Made by a program: the position numbers and the translations under genes. Below are positions 34,267 to 42,564 of a DNA stretch of 64,000 nt, piece by piece. The DNA is taken from NCBI RefSeq assembly GCF_000421405.1, contig NZ_ATWY01000009.1, positions 62,001 to 126,000 on the forward strand. The letters run 5' to 3'. Source of the DNA: Butyrivibrio sp. NC2007. GTDB lineage: Bacteria; Bacillota; Clostridia; Lachnospirales; Lachnospiraceae. A model generated the notes under the pieces. That model saw nothing but the letters and a program-made list of their open reading frames with translations, was not told where the DNA came from and did no database searches. Position 1 is the first letter of the stretch. Each line of letters starts with the position of its first letter.

Positions 34267-35547
34267 TCAATCTTCAATGTAAGAGTACTTCCTGATAAAC
34301 CCTCTGGAAACCAGACACATTACCACACCGGCTATGCCCAGTATGAGCATCATAAGAGCAGCTCCCGAGCCTTTCCCCGTGCCAAACAACGCAGTCCAGA
34401 AAGCGCTGCCGGCTCTGATAGCCATGAACGGTTCGCAGACCTTGTCAACAAAGAGCCCTCCCAGGAAAAGACCTATCGGAATCGTGAAGAATTGCAGTGT
34501 ATTTCTGCACGCATATACTCTTCCCTGAAGTTCAACAGGTATGGTGTTTCGCATGATGACGTTCTGATTGGCCGCCATGAGCGGAACAAAAAACCATCCA
34601 ATAAACTGTCCGATGCACCATATCACCGGGTTTTCCGAAAACGCCAGAACGAAGTTTTCCGTTCCCAGGGAAAAGAGCATTGTGAGGAATATCACTCTTA
34701 CCCTGTCCTTGGGTTTTGGAAGAATAGTCGGCAAAAAGCTGCCTACAACCATAGCTATTCCGGAACATGCAGTAACTATTCCAAAGACACTGTTTCCTGC
34801 TTTTGGAATTACAAGTGCCGGAAGCACTGCATCAAACGCAGATGCAATCAGGTTAACTCCCGACATGAACAATATCACATGGAGTATCATCGGTGTCTTT
34901 TTCAAAAAGACAAGTCCCTCTTTTGCAAGCGTCAGAACATTTCCTTCTGTGTTCGCCTTGCTGCTGATTTCGGGAATCCTCACGAAAAACAACAGTGAAA
35001 AGAAGGCAACGGCAAAGGACAGAAGGTCAACAACGATAACAACATCAAGCCCCGCCAGCGCATAAAGAGACGCTGAAATGATCGGGTTTCCGATTGATAC
35101 AAGAGATCTGCTCAGTTGCTGAAGCCCACTTGTCTTTTGATAATCGTCTTTGGGCACAATAAGCGTGTATGCCACCTCGGAAGCCGGCTGCTGAACGGTA
35201 TTCATAAGTCCCGACTCCATGTTGATGGCATACAGATGCCACATGGACAATAGGTCCGTCTTATAAAGCACAAATACAAGTACCGTTGTAAGCGCCGCAA
35301 AAAGATTGCAGATAAGCATGGTTTTCTTTTTATCAAACTTATCTGAAAGTGCGCCGGCAAAAATGCTCATTATAACGTATGGCGCATAAGTGCAGATTGT
35401 CAGCGTCGCAGTGCTCAGCGCCGATCCTGTCTTTTCATAAATCCAGAGCGTAAGCGCAAACTGCGTTATGGCACTTCCAAGCTGTGACAGGCTCTGTGTA
35501 CTCCAAAGTACGTAGAAGTCTTTTAGATTCTTTATTCTGTTTTTCAT
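34267..35547 (-). CDS. MFS transporter, macrolide-efflux (MefA)-like
   Basis: A 426-residue, 12-helix protein of the DHA3-type MFS family. LWSTQSLSQLGSAITQFALT and GALSDKFDKKKTM (motif A) are typical. Members export macrolides or unknown compounds. Monocistronic, with AGGAGC before the ATG. Confidence 0.85.
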   Translation of the reverse strand: MKNRIKNLKDFYVLWSTQSLSQLGSAITQFALTLWIYEKTGSALSTATLTICTYAPYVIMSIFAGALSDKFDKKKTMLICNLFAALTTVLVFVLYKTDLLSMWHLYAINMESGLMNTVQQPASEVAYTLIVPKDDYQKTSGLQQLSRSLVSIGNPIISASLYALAGLDVVIVVDLLSFAVAFFSLLFFVRIPEISSKANTEGNVLTLAKEGLVFLKKTPMILHVILFMSGVNLIASAFDAVLPALVIPKAGNSVFGIVTACSGIAMVVGSFLPTILPKPKDRVRVIFLTMLFSLGTENFVLAFSENPVIWCIGQFIGWFFVPLMAANQNVIMRNTIPVELQGRVYACRNTLQFFTIPIGLFLGGLFVDKVCEPFMAIRAGSAFWTALFGTGKGSGAALMMLILGIAGVVMCLVSRGFIRKYSYIED

Positions 35548-35679
35548 CTTAATTCGCTCCTTTTTCCTGAATTATCTTGTTGAAAAAGGAGCATCTGCAC
35601 TGCAAATGACCATCTTTATGCCTCCTGTTCCGGTTTTATTACTCTTCTGTTATTTAGCAATTTCGCTTTACTTTGATGC

Positions 35680-36186
35680 TTAGCATCTTGTCGGGAATAA
35701 CTCCATGTCGACACAGTCCCATGGTCCGTAGGGAGTGTTTATGACATGCGCACCATACTCGGTAAACCCTACTGCTTCATAGCATTTCCTGGCTTTTGGG
35801 TTATTGACGAAAACGCCCAGGTCGATCCTGGTGGCGGTCAAATTCTCTTTTACATATTCTATTGCAAGCTTCAGCATCTCCTGCCCGTAACCCTTTCCGC
35901 GAATCTCAGGGTCCACGATCACGAAGCCGAACCTGACTGAAGCATCATCGTTTTCGTTGGGATACCTTATGATCAGGTGTCCTATGACATTATTATAATC
36001 ATCTATTGCCGTCAGCGGAAAGAATCTTCCGGTCCCTATCGCTGGAGCGTAGTTTTCATCTACGCTGTCAGGTTTTAGCGGAAAGAATCCGTACCTGTCC
36101 GCTGACCATCTGTATAGCTCTTCCTCAGTGCGCAACCAGGTTGCTATTATTGGGGAATCGCTTTTCTCGTATGCGCGTAGTTTCAT
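35680..36186 (-). CDS. GNAT N-acetyltransferase
   Basis: A 168-residue GNAT protein. The acetyl-CoA site is VDPEIRGKGYGQEML, and the late NNPKARKCYEAVGF stretch is the usual motif B. RimJ/RimL-like proteins acetylate protein N termini or small amines; the substrate is unknown. Confidence 0.88.
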   Translation of the reverse strand: MKLRAYEKSDSPIIATWLRTEEELYRWSADRYGFFPLKPDSVDENYAPAIGTGRFFPLTAIDDYNNVIGHLIIRYPNENDDASVRFGFVIVDPEIRGKGYGQEMLKLAIEYVKENLTATRIDLGVFVNNPKARKCYEAVGFTEYGAHVINTPYGPWDCVDMELFPTRC

Positions 36187-36306
36187 GGGGTTATGCCTTT
36201 CTACAACTTGATTTGTCCGTCTTGCTTTATTTGTCTTGTTTTATTCATTTCACGATCAAATCTCTTTTATCTATGGTAGCAGAAATTTGTTCCTGCGTCA
36301 CATAAG

Positions 36307-36380
36307 GAGTCAAAGAGAACCGTCCCCATTGACTCATTTTGAGTCAAACTGAAATGTCCCCAGTGGCTCCCCGGTGACTC
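36307..36380. repeat. GGGGACG-family repeat block
   Basis: 29-bp units at 36307-36335 and 36341-36369 (34-bp period) and a partial end at 36370-36380 precede a hybrid unit that works as a terminator. Situated between the GNAT gene and the 3' end of the ABC operon. Confidence 0.88.
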
Positions 36381-36420
36381 AAAAAATGAGCCCCCGGGGA
36401 CAAGGCGTTCCCGAGGGCTC
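36381..36420 (-). terminator. Terminator of the ABC operon, built on a repeat unit
   Basis: On the minus strand GAGCCCTCGGGAACG pairs imperfectly with TGTCCCCGGGGGCTC and runs into ATTTTTT. Its outer ends and CCCCGGGG core match the GAGCC-type repeats, suggesting the terminator was recruited from, or gave rise to, a repeat unit. Confidence 0.8.
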
Positions 36421-36452
36421 TATATATAATTAGGAGTTATGCAATATCTGTA

Positions 36453-38180
36453 TTACTGAAGCCTGGTTGTCTCGCCTGCTTCGAACATTTCCTGTCTCTC
36501 GTCGATGATCTCCTGGTAACCTGCATCGAGGTACTTCTGTGAAAGCTCATCGTAAAGAGCATCGAACTCATCAGGCTTGCACATTACAAGCTGATCACGG
36601 TACTCAGGATAGATCTCTTCCTTGAGTGATGTGCCGTACTCTGTTACTGACTCAAGAGCGCCACCGAAGAGGCAATCTACGTTTACGCTGCCAGCCTCAT
36701 AGAGTGCAAGCTGTCCCTTGTAGTTAGCAAGGATGTCCTCGTAGAAGTCCTGAGGAAGTCCCTGAGGATTGATAGCCTTGATATCAGACTCGATGTCACC
36801 GAATGACTTGGAAGCTGTAACTACCATCCAGTAGTCAACGTTGTTGTTGTGACCCTGCTGCTCAGGAAGACCTGACTGATCACCAACTGCTACAGGATTT
36901 CCGTTCTCGTCATAGTTGAAGTTAACACCCTCGATACCCCATGTCATTGTGAAGAGGTTCTCGTCCTGAGCCATCCACTCAAGGTACATCTCACCTGCCT
37001 TAACCTCGTCAGGTGTTGCGTTGTTAGCAAAACCAACCATTGCGCCGAAGATGTTGTTAGGTCTGAATGCGTTGCTTGATCCCCATGTCTCATCCTTTAC
37101 AAGCTTGCTGTCGCAAACCATTACGCCAAGCTCTGCATCAGGGTTGTTCTCATAGAAAGAATTAAGAACATCCATTGTTGATGAAACGTAACCTGACCAC
37201 TGGAATGCCTTACCGTTGATGAAGTCAGCGTTTACATCATCTGTGCTTCTGAGGTAGTACTCAGGGTTGAGGTAACCATCGTTGTAGAGCTCGTTGTTCC
37301 ACTTAAGAAGTCTCTTCTGAGCCTCTGTTGAAAGAGCAGGAACCTGGTAGTCACCTGTTGTGCACCATGTGAGCTCATCCTGAGGGTAATCTCTGAATGA
37401 GTAGTTCTGGTCAGCGCCGGCACCTGCTACCTTTGATCCGCTCATAGGATACTGATGTCCGTTCTCAACCATCTTGCCAAGAGCCTCAAGGAGCTCTGTG
37501 TTTGTTGCAGGATATGATCCGTCATAGCCGGCTTCCTTGAGCCAGTCTTTACGATACCATGTTACGAATGTGTAGTTTGTGTTACCGTAAGGTCTCTTAC
37601 CAAGAACGATGTAGTCCTCACCGTCAAACTGTGTGTAGCCTGTAAGGCCGTTCTCTTCCATGTTTGCCCAGTATGTAGGAGCGATTGTCTTGAACTGCTC
37701 GAGATCGATGGGCTGAAGGTATCCGTCTGATGCCCATGTAGCAAGCTTGTCATAGTCGTACTCCATGCAAAGAGTAGGAAGTGTGTTTGTTGAAGCAAGC
37801 ATAGCGTAGTCAGTCATAACGTCTGAACGTGTGATGCCCACATACTCAACCTTGATGTTGTACTTGTCACCGAAGTTCTCCTGAACCCAGTTTGTCCAGT
37901 AGTTGTTCTCAACGTCTGAGCATCCGTTTCCGTTATCTCCTCTGTCGTAAACAGCTACTCTAAGAGTAACCTGATCTGCAAATGGCTCAAATCCGTCAAC
38001 TCCGGGAACCACGTCTGCTGCTGCCTCTGTAGTCTCTGCTGCAGGTGCCTCAGCTGCAGGTGCTTCTGTTGCAGTCTGTGTGTCTTCTGACGCTGTAGGA
38101 ACAGGTCCGTTATTTCCACAAGCTGCAAGCCCCATTACCATACTAGCTGCAAGTATGGCTGATAATACTTTCTTCTTCAT
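36453..38180 (-). CDS. Extracellular solute-binding lipoprotein of an oligosaccharide ABC importer
   Basis: A 575-residue lipoprotein: signal MKKKVLSAILAAS, lipobox GLAAC, then a Thr/Glu/Ala-rich linker of about 45 residues and a family-1 solute-binding fold. This is the large LipO/YtcQ type that serves uronate-containing oligosaccharides. The ATG at 38178-38180 follows AGGAGG; a longer frame to 38219 has no ribosome site. Last gene of the importer operon, with its own terminator. Confidence 0.9.
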   Translation of the reverse strand: MKKKVLSAILAASMVMGLAACGNNGPVPTASEDTQTATEAPAAEAPAAETTEAAADVVPGVDGFEPFADQVTLRVAVYDRGDNGNGCSDVENNYWTNWVQENFGDKYNIKVEYVGITRSDVMTDYAMLASTNTLPTLCMEYDYDKLATWASDGYLQPIDLEQFKTIAPTYWANMEENGLTGYTQFDGEDYIVLGKRPYGNTNYTFVTWYRKDWLKEAGYDGSYPATNTELLEALGKMVENGHQYPMSGSKVAGAGADQNYSFRDYPQDELTWCTTGDYQVPALSTEAQKRLLKWNNELYNDGYLNPEYYLRSTDDVNADFINGKAFQWSGYVSSTMDVLNSFYENNPDAELGVMVCDSKLVKDETWGSSNAFRPNNIFGAMVGFANNATPDEVKAGEMYLEWMAQDENLFTMTWGIEGVNFNYDENGNPVAVGDQSGLPEQQGHNNNVDYWMVVTASKSFGDIESDIKAINPQGLPQDFYEDILANYKGQLALYEAGSVNVDCLFGGALESVTEYGTSLKEEIYPEYRDQLVMCKPDEFDALYDELSQKYLDAGYQEIIDERQEMFEAGETTRLQ

Positions 38181-38225
38181 AGTAATCCTCCTTTTATTTA
38201 AACAAAATTGTTTTCCCATAGTGTA

Positions 38226-39158
38226 TTAGCCCTTCACAGCCCCTATCATAGTACCTTGTACAAAGTATTTCTGAAGGAACGGATATATTATGATGATCGG
38301 TACAGTTACGAACATAATGCATGCTGCCTGCAGAACTTCGGGTGTTGCCTGTGTGATTCCGCCGGTATCTGCCAGTGATGCGTTCTGAGCCTCTGTGGCA
38401 GATGCAACAAGCTGATAGAGTTTGTACTGGATCATCTTGAGCTCTGAAGATCTTGTGTAGTACATGTTGTCTGCGTATGCATTCCATCTTCCTACTGCAT
38501 AGAAGAGTGACAGTGTAGCCAGGATTGGCTTTGAAAGAGGAAGCACAATCTTCCATAGTATCTGGAAGTTTGTTGCGCCATCCAAAAATGCTGATTCCTC
38601 CAAGCTGTCAGGAATTGTACTCTGGAAGAAGTTCTTCATGATCAGCATGTTGTATGGTGAATAGATAAGTGGCAGTATCAGTACCCAGGCTGTATCCAGA
38701 ATTCCAAGCTGGTAATAAAGGATGTACTGAGGGATGATACCTGCTGAGAAGTACATAGGCACCATGAGGATGAATGCCAGAACTCCTCTTCCTTTAAGTC
38801 TCTTTTTTGAAAGCGGATACGCTGCACAGGTGCAGACGATCATTCCAAGAAGAGTAAACACAAGTGTGATGATCACTGAAAATATCATTGAGTAAGTCAT
38901 TGAGCTGTCTGCAAATACCTGCTTGAATGCATCGAAGGTGATGTCCTTTGGCAGGAAGTAAACTGACTGACTCATTACTGCTGTGTTACCTGAAATTGAT
39001 TTAGCTGCTACGTGTAAGAACGGAAGCACGCAGGTTGCACAGAGCAGGATGATGACAAGCATCATGATGGCATCGCTTATTCTGAATTTATTTACAGCAT
39101 GCGCTCCGCCGGCGGAGAAACTCTCTTCTGCCGCATTTATTTCTTTTTTCTTAGCCAC
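38226..39158 (-). CDS. ABC sugar permease (YtcP/AraQ-like)
   Basis: A 310-residue, six-helix carbohydrate permease. The EAA loop EESAFLDGATNFQILWKIVL, followed by PLSKPI, contacts the ATPase. The start is a GTG at 39156-39158 because AGGAGG precedes it by about 8 bases. The upstream ATG at 39194 overlaps the previous gene and has no site. Pairs with the LplB-like permease and the lipoprotein; no ATPase is encoded, so a shared MsmX-type ATPase is expected elsewhere. Confidence 0.9.
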   Translation of the reverse strand: MAKKKEINAAEESFSAGGAHAVNKFRISDAIMMLVIILLCATCVLPFLHVAAKSISGNTAVMSQSVYFLPKDITFDAFKQVFADSSMTYSMIFSVIITLVFTLLGMIVCTCAAYPLSKKRLKGRGVLAFILMVPMYFSAGIIPQYILYYQLGILDTAWVLILPLIYSPYNMLIMKNFFQSTIPDSLEESAFLDGATNFQILWKIVLPLSKPILATLSLFYAVGRWNAYADNMYYTRSSELKMIQYKLYQLVASATEAQNASLADTGGITQATPEVLQAACIMFVTVPIIIIYPFLQKYFVQGTMIGAVKG

Positions 39159-39171
39159 GATTAAGTTCCTC

Positions 39172-40122
39172 CTATAGTAGTCCGTCTTCGCCAAGCTTCT
39201 TGGCTATTCTGTCTGATAAAAGAACCAGTGCAACACCGATAACTGATTGGAAAAGGCCGACGGCAGTAGCCATACTGAACTTGTTGTTTCCAATACCTTT
39301 ATTGAAGATGTACACAGCCAGCTGATACTGGAACTCTTTTACCTGTGTATTTCCAAGGGATGTAAGTCTCTCAAGGTTACTTCCCATTACACGTCCAAGG
39401 TTCATGATGAGCAGTGTTACGATTGTGCTCCTGATTCCCGGAAGTGTTATATGAAGCATTCTCTGCCAGCGGTTTGCACCGTCGATCATGGCTGCCTCAT
39501 ACTGTTCTCCGCTGATACCGGTGATAGCTGCCAGGTAGAGGATCGTGCCCCATCCCATGGACTGCCATACTCCGATGAGGAGGTAGGTTATTGCCCAGTG
39601 CCATTTCTCATTGAGGAACGGAATTCCCTGGGTGATCATTCCCATCTTCATCATGGCGATGTTTACAAGACCGCTTGTTGGCTTGAACATTGTAAGTGCC
39701 ACGCTTCCGATGATGGCCCAGGATAAGAAGTGAGGAAGGTAAAGAATTGTCTGTGAAACCTTCTTGAATCTCTTATACCTGAGTTCGTTGAGAATCAGTG
39801 CCAGGATGATCGGCATCGGGAATCCTACGAAAAGATCAAGTAAGTTAAATACTATTGAATTTCTAAGGGCTCTTGAGAAGTCCGCATCTCTGAATACCTT
39901 TCTGAAGGTATCAAAGCCAACCCATTTAGAACCCGCATAGCCTTTGGCAGGTTTGTAATCCATGAAGGCCATTCTCAGACCCGGATATGCACCAAAGCTA
40001 AATACTACAACCAAAATAAGTGGAATGAGCAGAAGAAGATATAACTGCCAGTCTCGTTTTAGAGAATGCTTCCAGCTTGAACCGGTAGCGACTGCTCCCC
40101 TACTTTTATTTTTTGCTCCCAT
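39172..40122 (-). CDS. ABC sugar permease (LplB/YteP-like)
   Basis: A 316-residue, six-helix permease with LYLPHFLSWAIIGSVALTMF and EAA loop YEAAMIDGANRWQRMLHITL, typical of LplB/YteP. First gene of the importer operon (permease, permease, binding protein). In Bacillus, YteP-YtcP-YtcQ import rhamnogalacturonan-derived disaccharides, matching the GH105 gene nearby. A GGGGAG site precedes the ATG. Confidence 0.9.
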   Translation of the reverse strand: MGAKNKSRGAVATGSSWKHSLKRDWQLYLLLLIPLILVVVFSFGAYPGLRMAFMDYKPAKGYAGSKWVGFDTFRKVFRDADFSRALRNSIVFNLLDLFVGFPMPIILALILNELRYKRFKKVSQTILYLPHFLSWAIIGSVALTMFKPTSGLVNIAMMKMGMITQGIPFLNEKWHWAITYLLIGVWQSMGWGTILYLAAITGISGEQYEAAMIDGANRWQRMLHITLPGIRSTIVTLLIMNLGRVMGSNLERLTSLGNTQVKEFQYQLAVYIFNKGIGNNKFSMATAVGLFQSVIGVALVLLSDRIAKKLGEDGLL

Positions 40123-40311
40123 ATCTCTCTCCCCTTTCTATGGACAATACTAAAGTAATTTACCTCTCCCATCTAATCACTTAGTCAAAAAAGCTATGCA
40201 TTTTCACCCATTTATTTTTCGAGTTTATTGTTGATATGTTTACTATTTACACTTAATCGTTTTCGATTTTATGCATTTTGCACAAAGCCATTTCTCCGTG
40301 GAGCCCAAAAT

Positions 40312-40339
40312 AAAAAGAGCCTCAAGGACTCTTTTTATT
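40312..40339 (-). terminator. Terminator of the AraC gene (40367-41326)
   Basis: AAAAAGAG and CTCTTTTT form a perfect stem with a CC/GG extension; T-runs lie on both sides, so it may work in both directions. It is 28 bp past the AraC stop. Confidence 0.8.
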
Positions 40340-40366
40340 CATCCATTATTCACTATATATGTATAT

Positions 40367-41326
40367 TCACTTTCTTGATTCTGTAAGTTTCTCAGCCTGA
40401 GTCCAGCCTGTATACTTCATTATTGAGGCATTGTCGATCTTGATCATCTTGCGCCTCCACTCTCCTGGCTGAGCGCCCATCTTCTCAGAGAAATGCCTGT
40501 TAAAGCTGGATACTGACCGAAATCCCACTTGCTCTGATATAGAAAGGATCGACTCCTCTGTGGTCCTAAGGAGAATGCAGGACTGAAGGATCCTCGTAGT
40601 GTTGAGATAGTCCAAAGGACTTGTCTGCATGATCTCGTGGAACACCCTTCTGAAGTGGGTCTGGCTCAAGTGGCACATATTCGCCAGATCTTCTATAGGG
40701 AAGTTTAACATGTAGTTTTCCCTTATATATTCAAGCGCCGGCATGATGGCGATATCGTTGTCATGGGCAGCTCTCTGGGCGATGCTCTGCTTCTTTTGCC
40801 CCGCATAGACTCTCATCAGTTTCATGAAAAGAGATAACATAAGCCCCTTAACTGCTATCTGATAATTCATCTCCTTGTTCACAAGTTCAGACAGTATCTG
40901 GGTTACAAGGCTGTAGATCTCCTTGTGCTCGGAGCCGTGCAGTATCATCTGAAGATTCTGAGTCATATCATAATATATCTCCCCATATGGCGAAGATGCG
41001 CCAAATATCCCTTTAAAGAGATCATCGGGATTCAGGAAAATATACGACCACAAGCTCGATTCACCCTTGGTACTGTAGGATGTATGAGCAACGTTCCTTG
41101 ATATAAAGGTAACATCTCCTGCCTTAAAGGGCACAGGCTCATCCGCAAACTCAATAAATCCGCTATCCTGGTGGCATATACCTATCTCCAGACAGTTGTG
41201 GAAATGAAGCTTGCCGGACTTGACGTCAGAGATATACCATCTGTCTCCAGTCAGCACCAGCACGGGAAAATTGATGGGAAGCTCGTAATTTCTGTATTCA
41301 ATTACTGTTTTCTTGGGCTTTGACAT
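40367..41326 (-). CDS. AraC-family regulator with cupin sensor
   Basis: A 319-residue regulator: N-terminal cupin-like sugar-sensing domain (LHFHNCLEIGICH, FKAGDVTFISRNVAH) and C-terminal double helix-turn-helix (LANMCHLSQTHFRRVFHE and SEQVGFRSVSSFNRHFSE). Divergent from GH105 across a 170-bp gap and next to the importer operon, so it probably controls both. AAGGA precedes the ATG. Confidence 0.9.
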   Translation of the reverse strand: MSKPKKTVIEYRNYELPINFPVLVLTGDRWYISDVKSGKLHFHNCLEIGICHQDSGFIEFADEPVPFKAGDVTFISRNVAHTSYSTKGESSLWSYIFLNPDDLFKGIFGASSPYGEIYYDMTQNLQMILHGSEHKEIYSLVTQILSELVNKEMNYQIAVKGLMLSLFMKLMRVYAGQKKQSIAQRAAHDNDIAIMPALEYIRENYMLNFPIEDLANMCHLSQTHFRRVFHEIMQTSPLDYLNTTRILQSCILLRTTEESILSISEQVGFRSVSSFNRHFSEKMGAQPGEWRRKMIKIDNASIMKYTGWTQAEKLTESRK

Positions 41327-41496
41327 AATCTTTTCCTTAATTTAATAAATATACAGTTCCATTTGGCAAAAAACACGCCTAATAGAAATTCTAACCTCAA
41401 ATAGTTGAAATTGCAAAGTTTTTGTTAGTATATGGAGAGATTTTTCGACCATATGAAAATATACTTTTTGTAAAATAACCATAAAGGGGCGAAATT
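41327..41496. promoter_or_regulatory. Divergent control region of the rhamnogalacturonan locus
   Basis: This AT-rich 170-bp gap must hold promoters for AraC (minus) and GH105 (plus). TTGAAA, 18 bases, TATATG (about 41404-41433) is a weak plus-strand promoter candidate. Two CCATATG/CATATGG-like half sites lie near 41430-41455. Operators of the AraC protein are expected here but are not identifiable by eye. Confidence 0.35.
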
Positions 41497-42546
41497 ATGG
41501 GCAATCTTATATATGACAAAAAAGGAATAGAAAGCACGATCGACGCAATAGTAAAGCGCACCATGAGAATGGACCTGACCTGGGACTGGCCCGGAGGAGT
41601 GGCTTATTACGGCGTTTGCGAGGCTTATAAGGCCACAGGAAATGAGGAATATATCCTTGCTCTAAAGGATAGGATTGATGAGTATATCGAGCTCGGCGTT
41701 CCATCTTTTACTGTAAATACCTGTGCCATGGGACATGCTCTTTTGTCACTTTATGAGTACTCAGGCGATGAGAAATACCTGGATATCGCAAAGAGTAAAA
41801 TCGACTATCTCGAGAATGACGCCCTTAGATTTGGCGACAATGTCCTTCAGCACACAGTCTCTGTAAACAACGATTTCCCGGAGCAGTGCTGGGCTGACAC
41901 TCTTTTTATGGCTGCATTTTTCCTGCTTAGAGCGGGAGTTCTTTTAAAAGATGAAAAACTAATTGACGATGCTTTAAACCAGTACTACTGGCACATCAAA
42001 TATCTCCAGGATCCGGCGACAGGTCTTTTCTACCACGGTTACAACAACATCACCAAAGACCACATGTCAGGGTTCTTCTGGGGAAGAGCCAATGCCTGGG
42101 CAGCCTACACAATGTCTGAGGTTGGTCGCATTCTTCCGGAGTGCTATTTATACCCTAAGTTCCTGGATATTGTCGGCTCACTGAACGAACAGCTTGCAAG
42201 CATCAAGCTGCTGCAGACTGAGGACGGTCTTTACAGAACCATCCTTGACGATGAGGAGTCCTATGAGGAGATATCAGCCAGCTGCGGAATTGCTGCTGCC
42301 ATGATAAACAAGGGCAATCCTCTTCACATCAAATACATCAACAAATCAACCAAGGGTATCCTCAAGAACGTATCACCTGACGGAAGAGTTTTGAACGTCT
42401 CCGGTGGCACAGCTGTCATGAAAGACAGAGACGGATACCGTGGTATTTCCAGAGACTGGATCCAGGGTTGGGGACAGGGTCTGGCTCTTGCATATTTCGC
42501 AGGCATCTTAAACTACGACAAGATCAGAAGCGACGGAGCACTTTAA
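41497..42546 (+). CDS. GH105 unsaturated rhamnogalacturonyl hydrolase
   Basis: A 349-residue (alpha/alpha)6 barrel of the YteR/YesR type, which hydrates the unsaturated galacturonic acid end made by rhamnogalacturonan lyases and releases rhamnose. QCWADTLFMA carries the catalytic Asp134, and FFWGRANAW is conserved. No signal peptide: it acts on imported disaccharides. AAGGGGC precedes the ATG. First gene of an operon running through GH28. Confidence 0.92.
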   Translation: MGNLIYDKKGIESTIDAIVKRTMRMDLTWDWPGGVAYYGVCEAYKATGNEEYILALKDRIDEYIELGVPSFTVNTCAMGHALLSLYEYSGDEKYLDIAKSKIDYLENDALRFGDNVLQHTVSVNNDFPEQCWADTLFMAAFFLLRAGVLLKDEKLIDDALNQYYWHIKYLQDPATGLFYHGYNNITKDHMSGFFWGRANAWAAYTMSEVGRILPECYLYPKFLDIVGSLNEQLASIKLLQTEDGLYRTILDDEESYEEISASCGIAAAMINKGNPLHIKYINKSTKGILKNVSPDGRVLNVSGGTAVMKDRDGYRGISRDWIQGWGQGLALAYFAGILNYDKIRSDGAL

Positions 42547-42564
42547 TTATTCGGGGGTTAAAAA

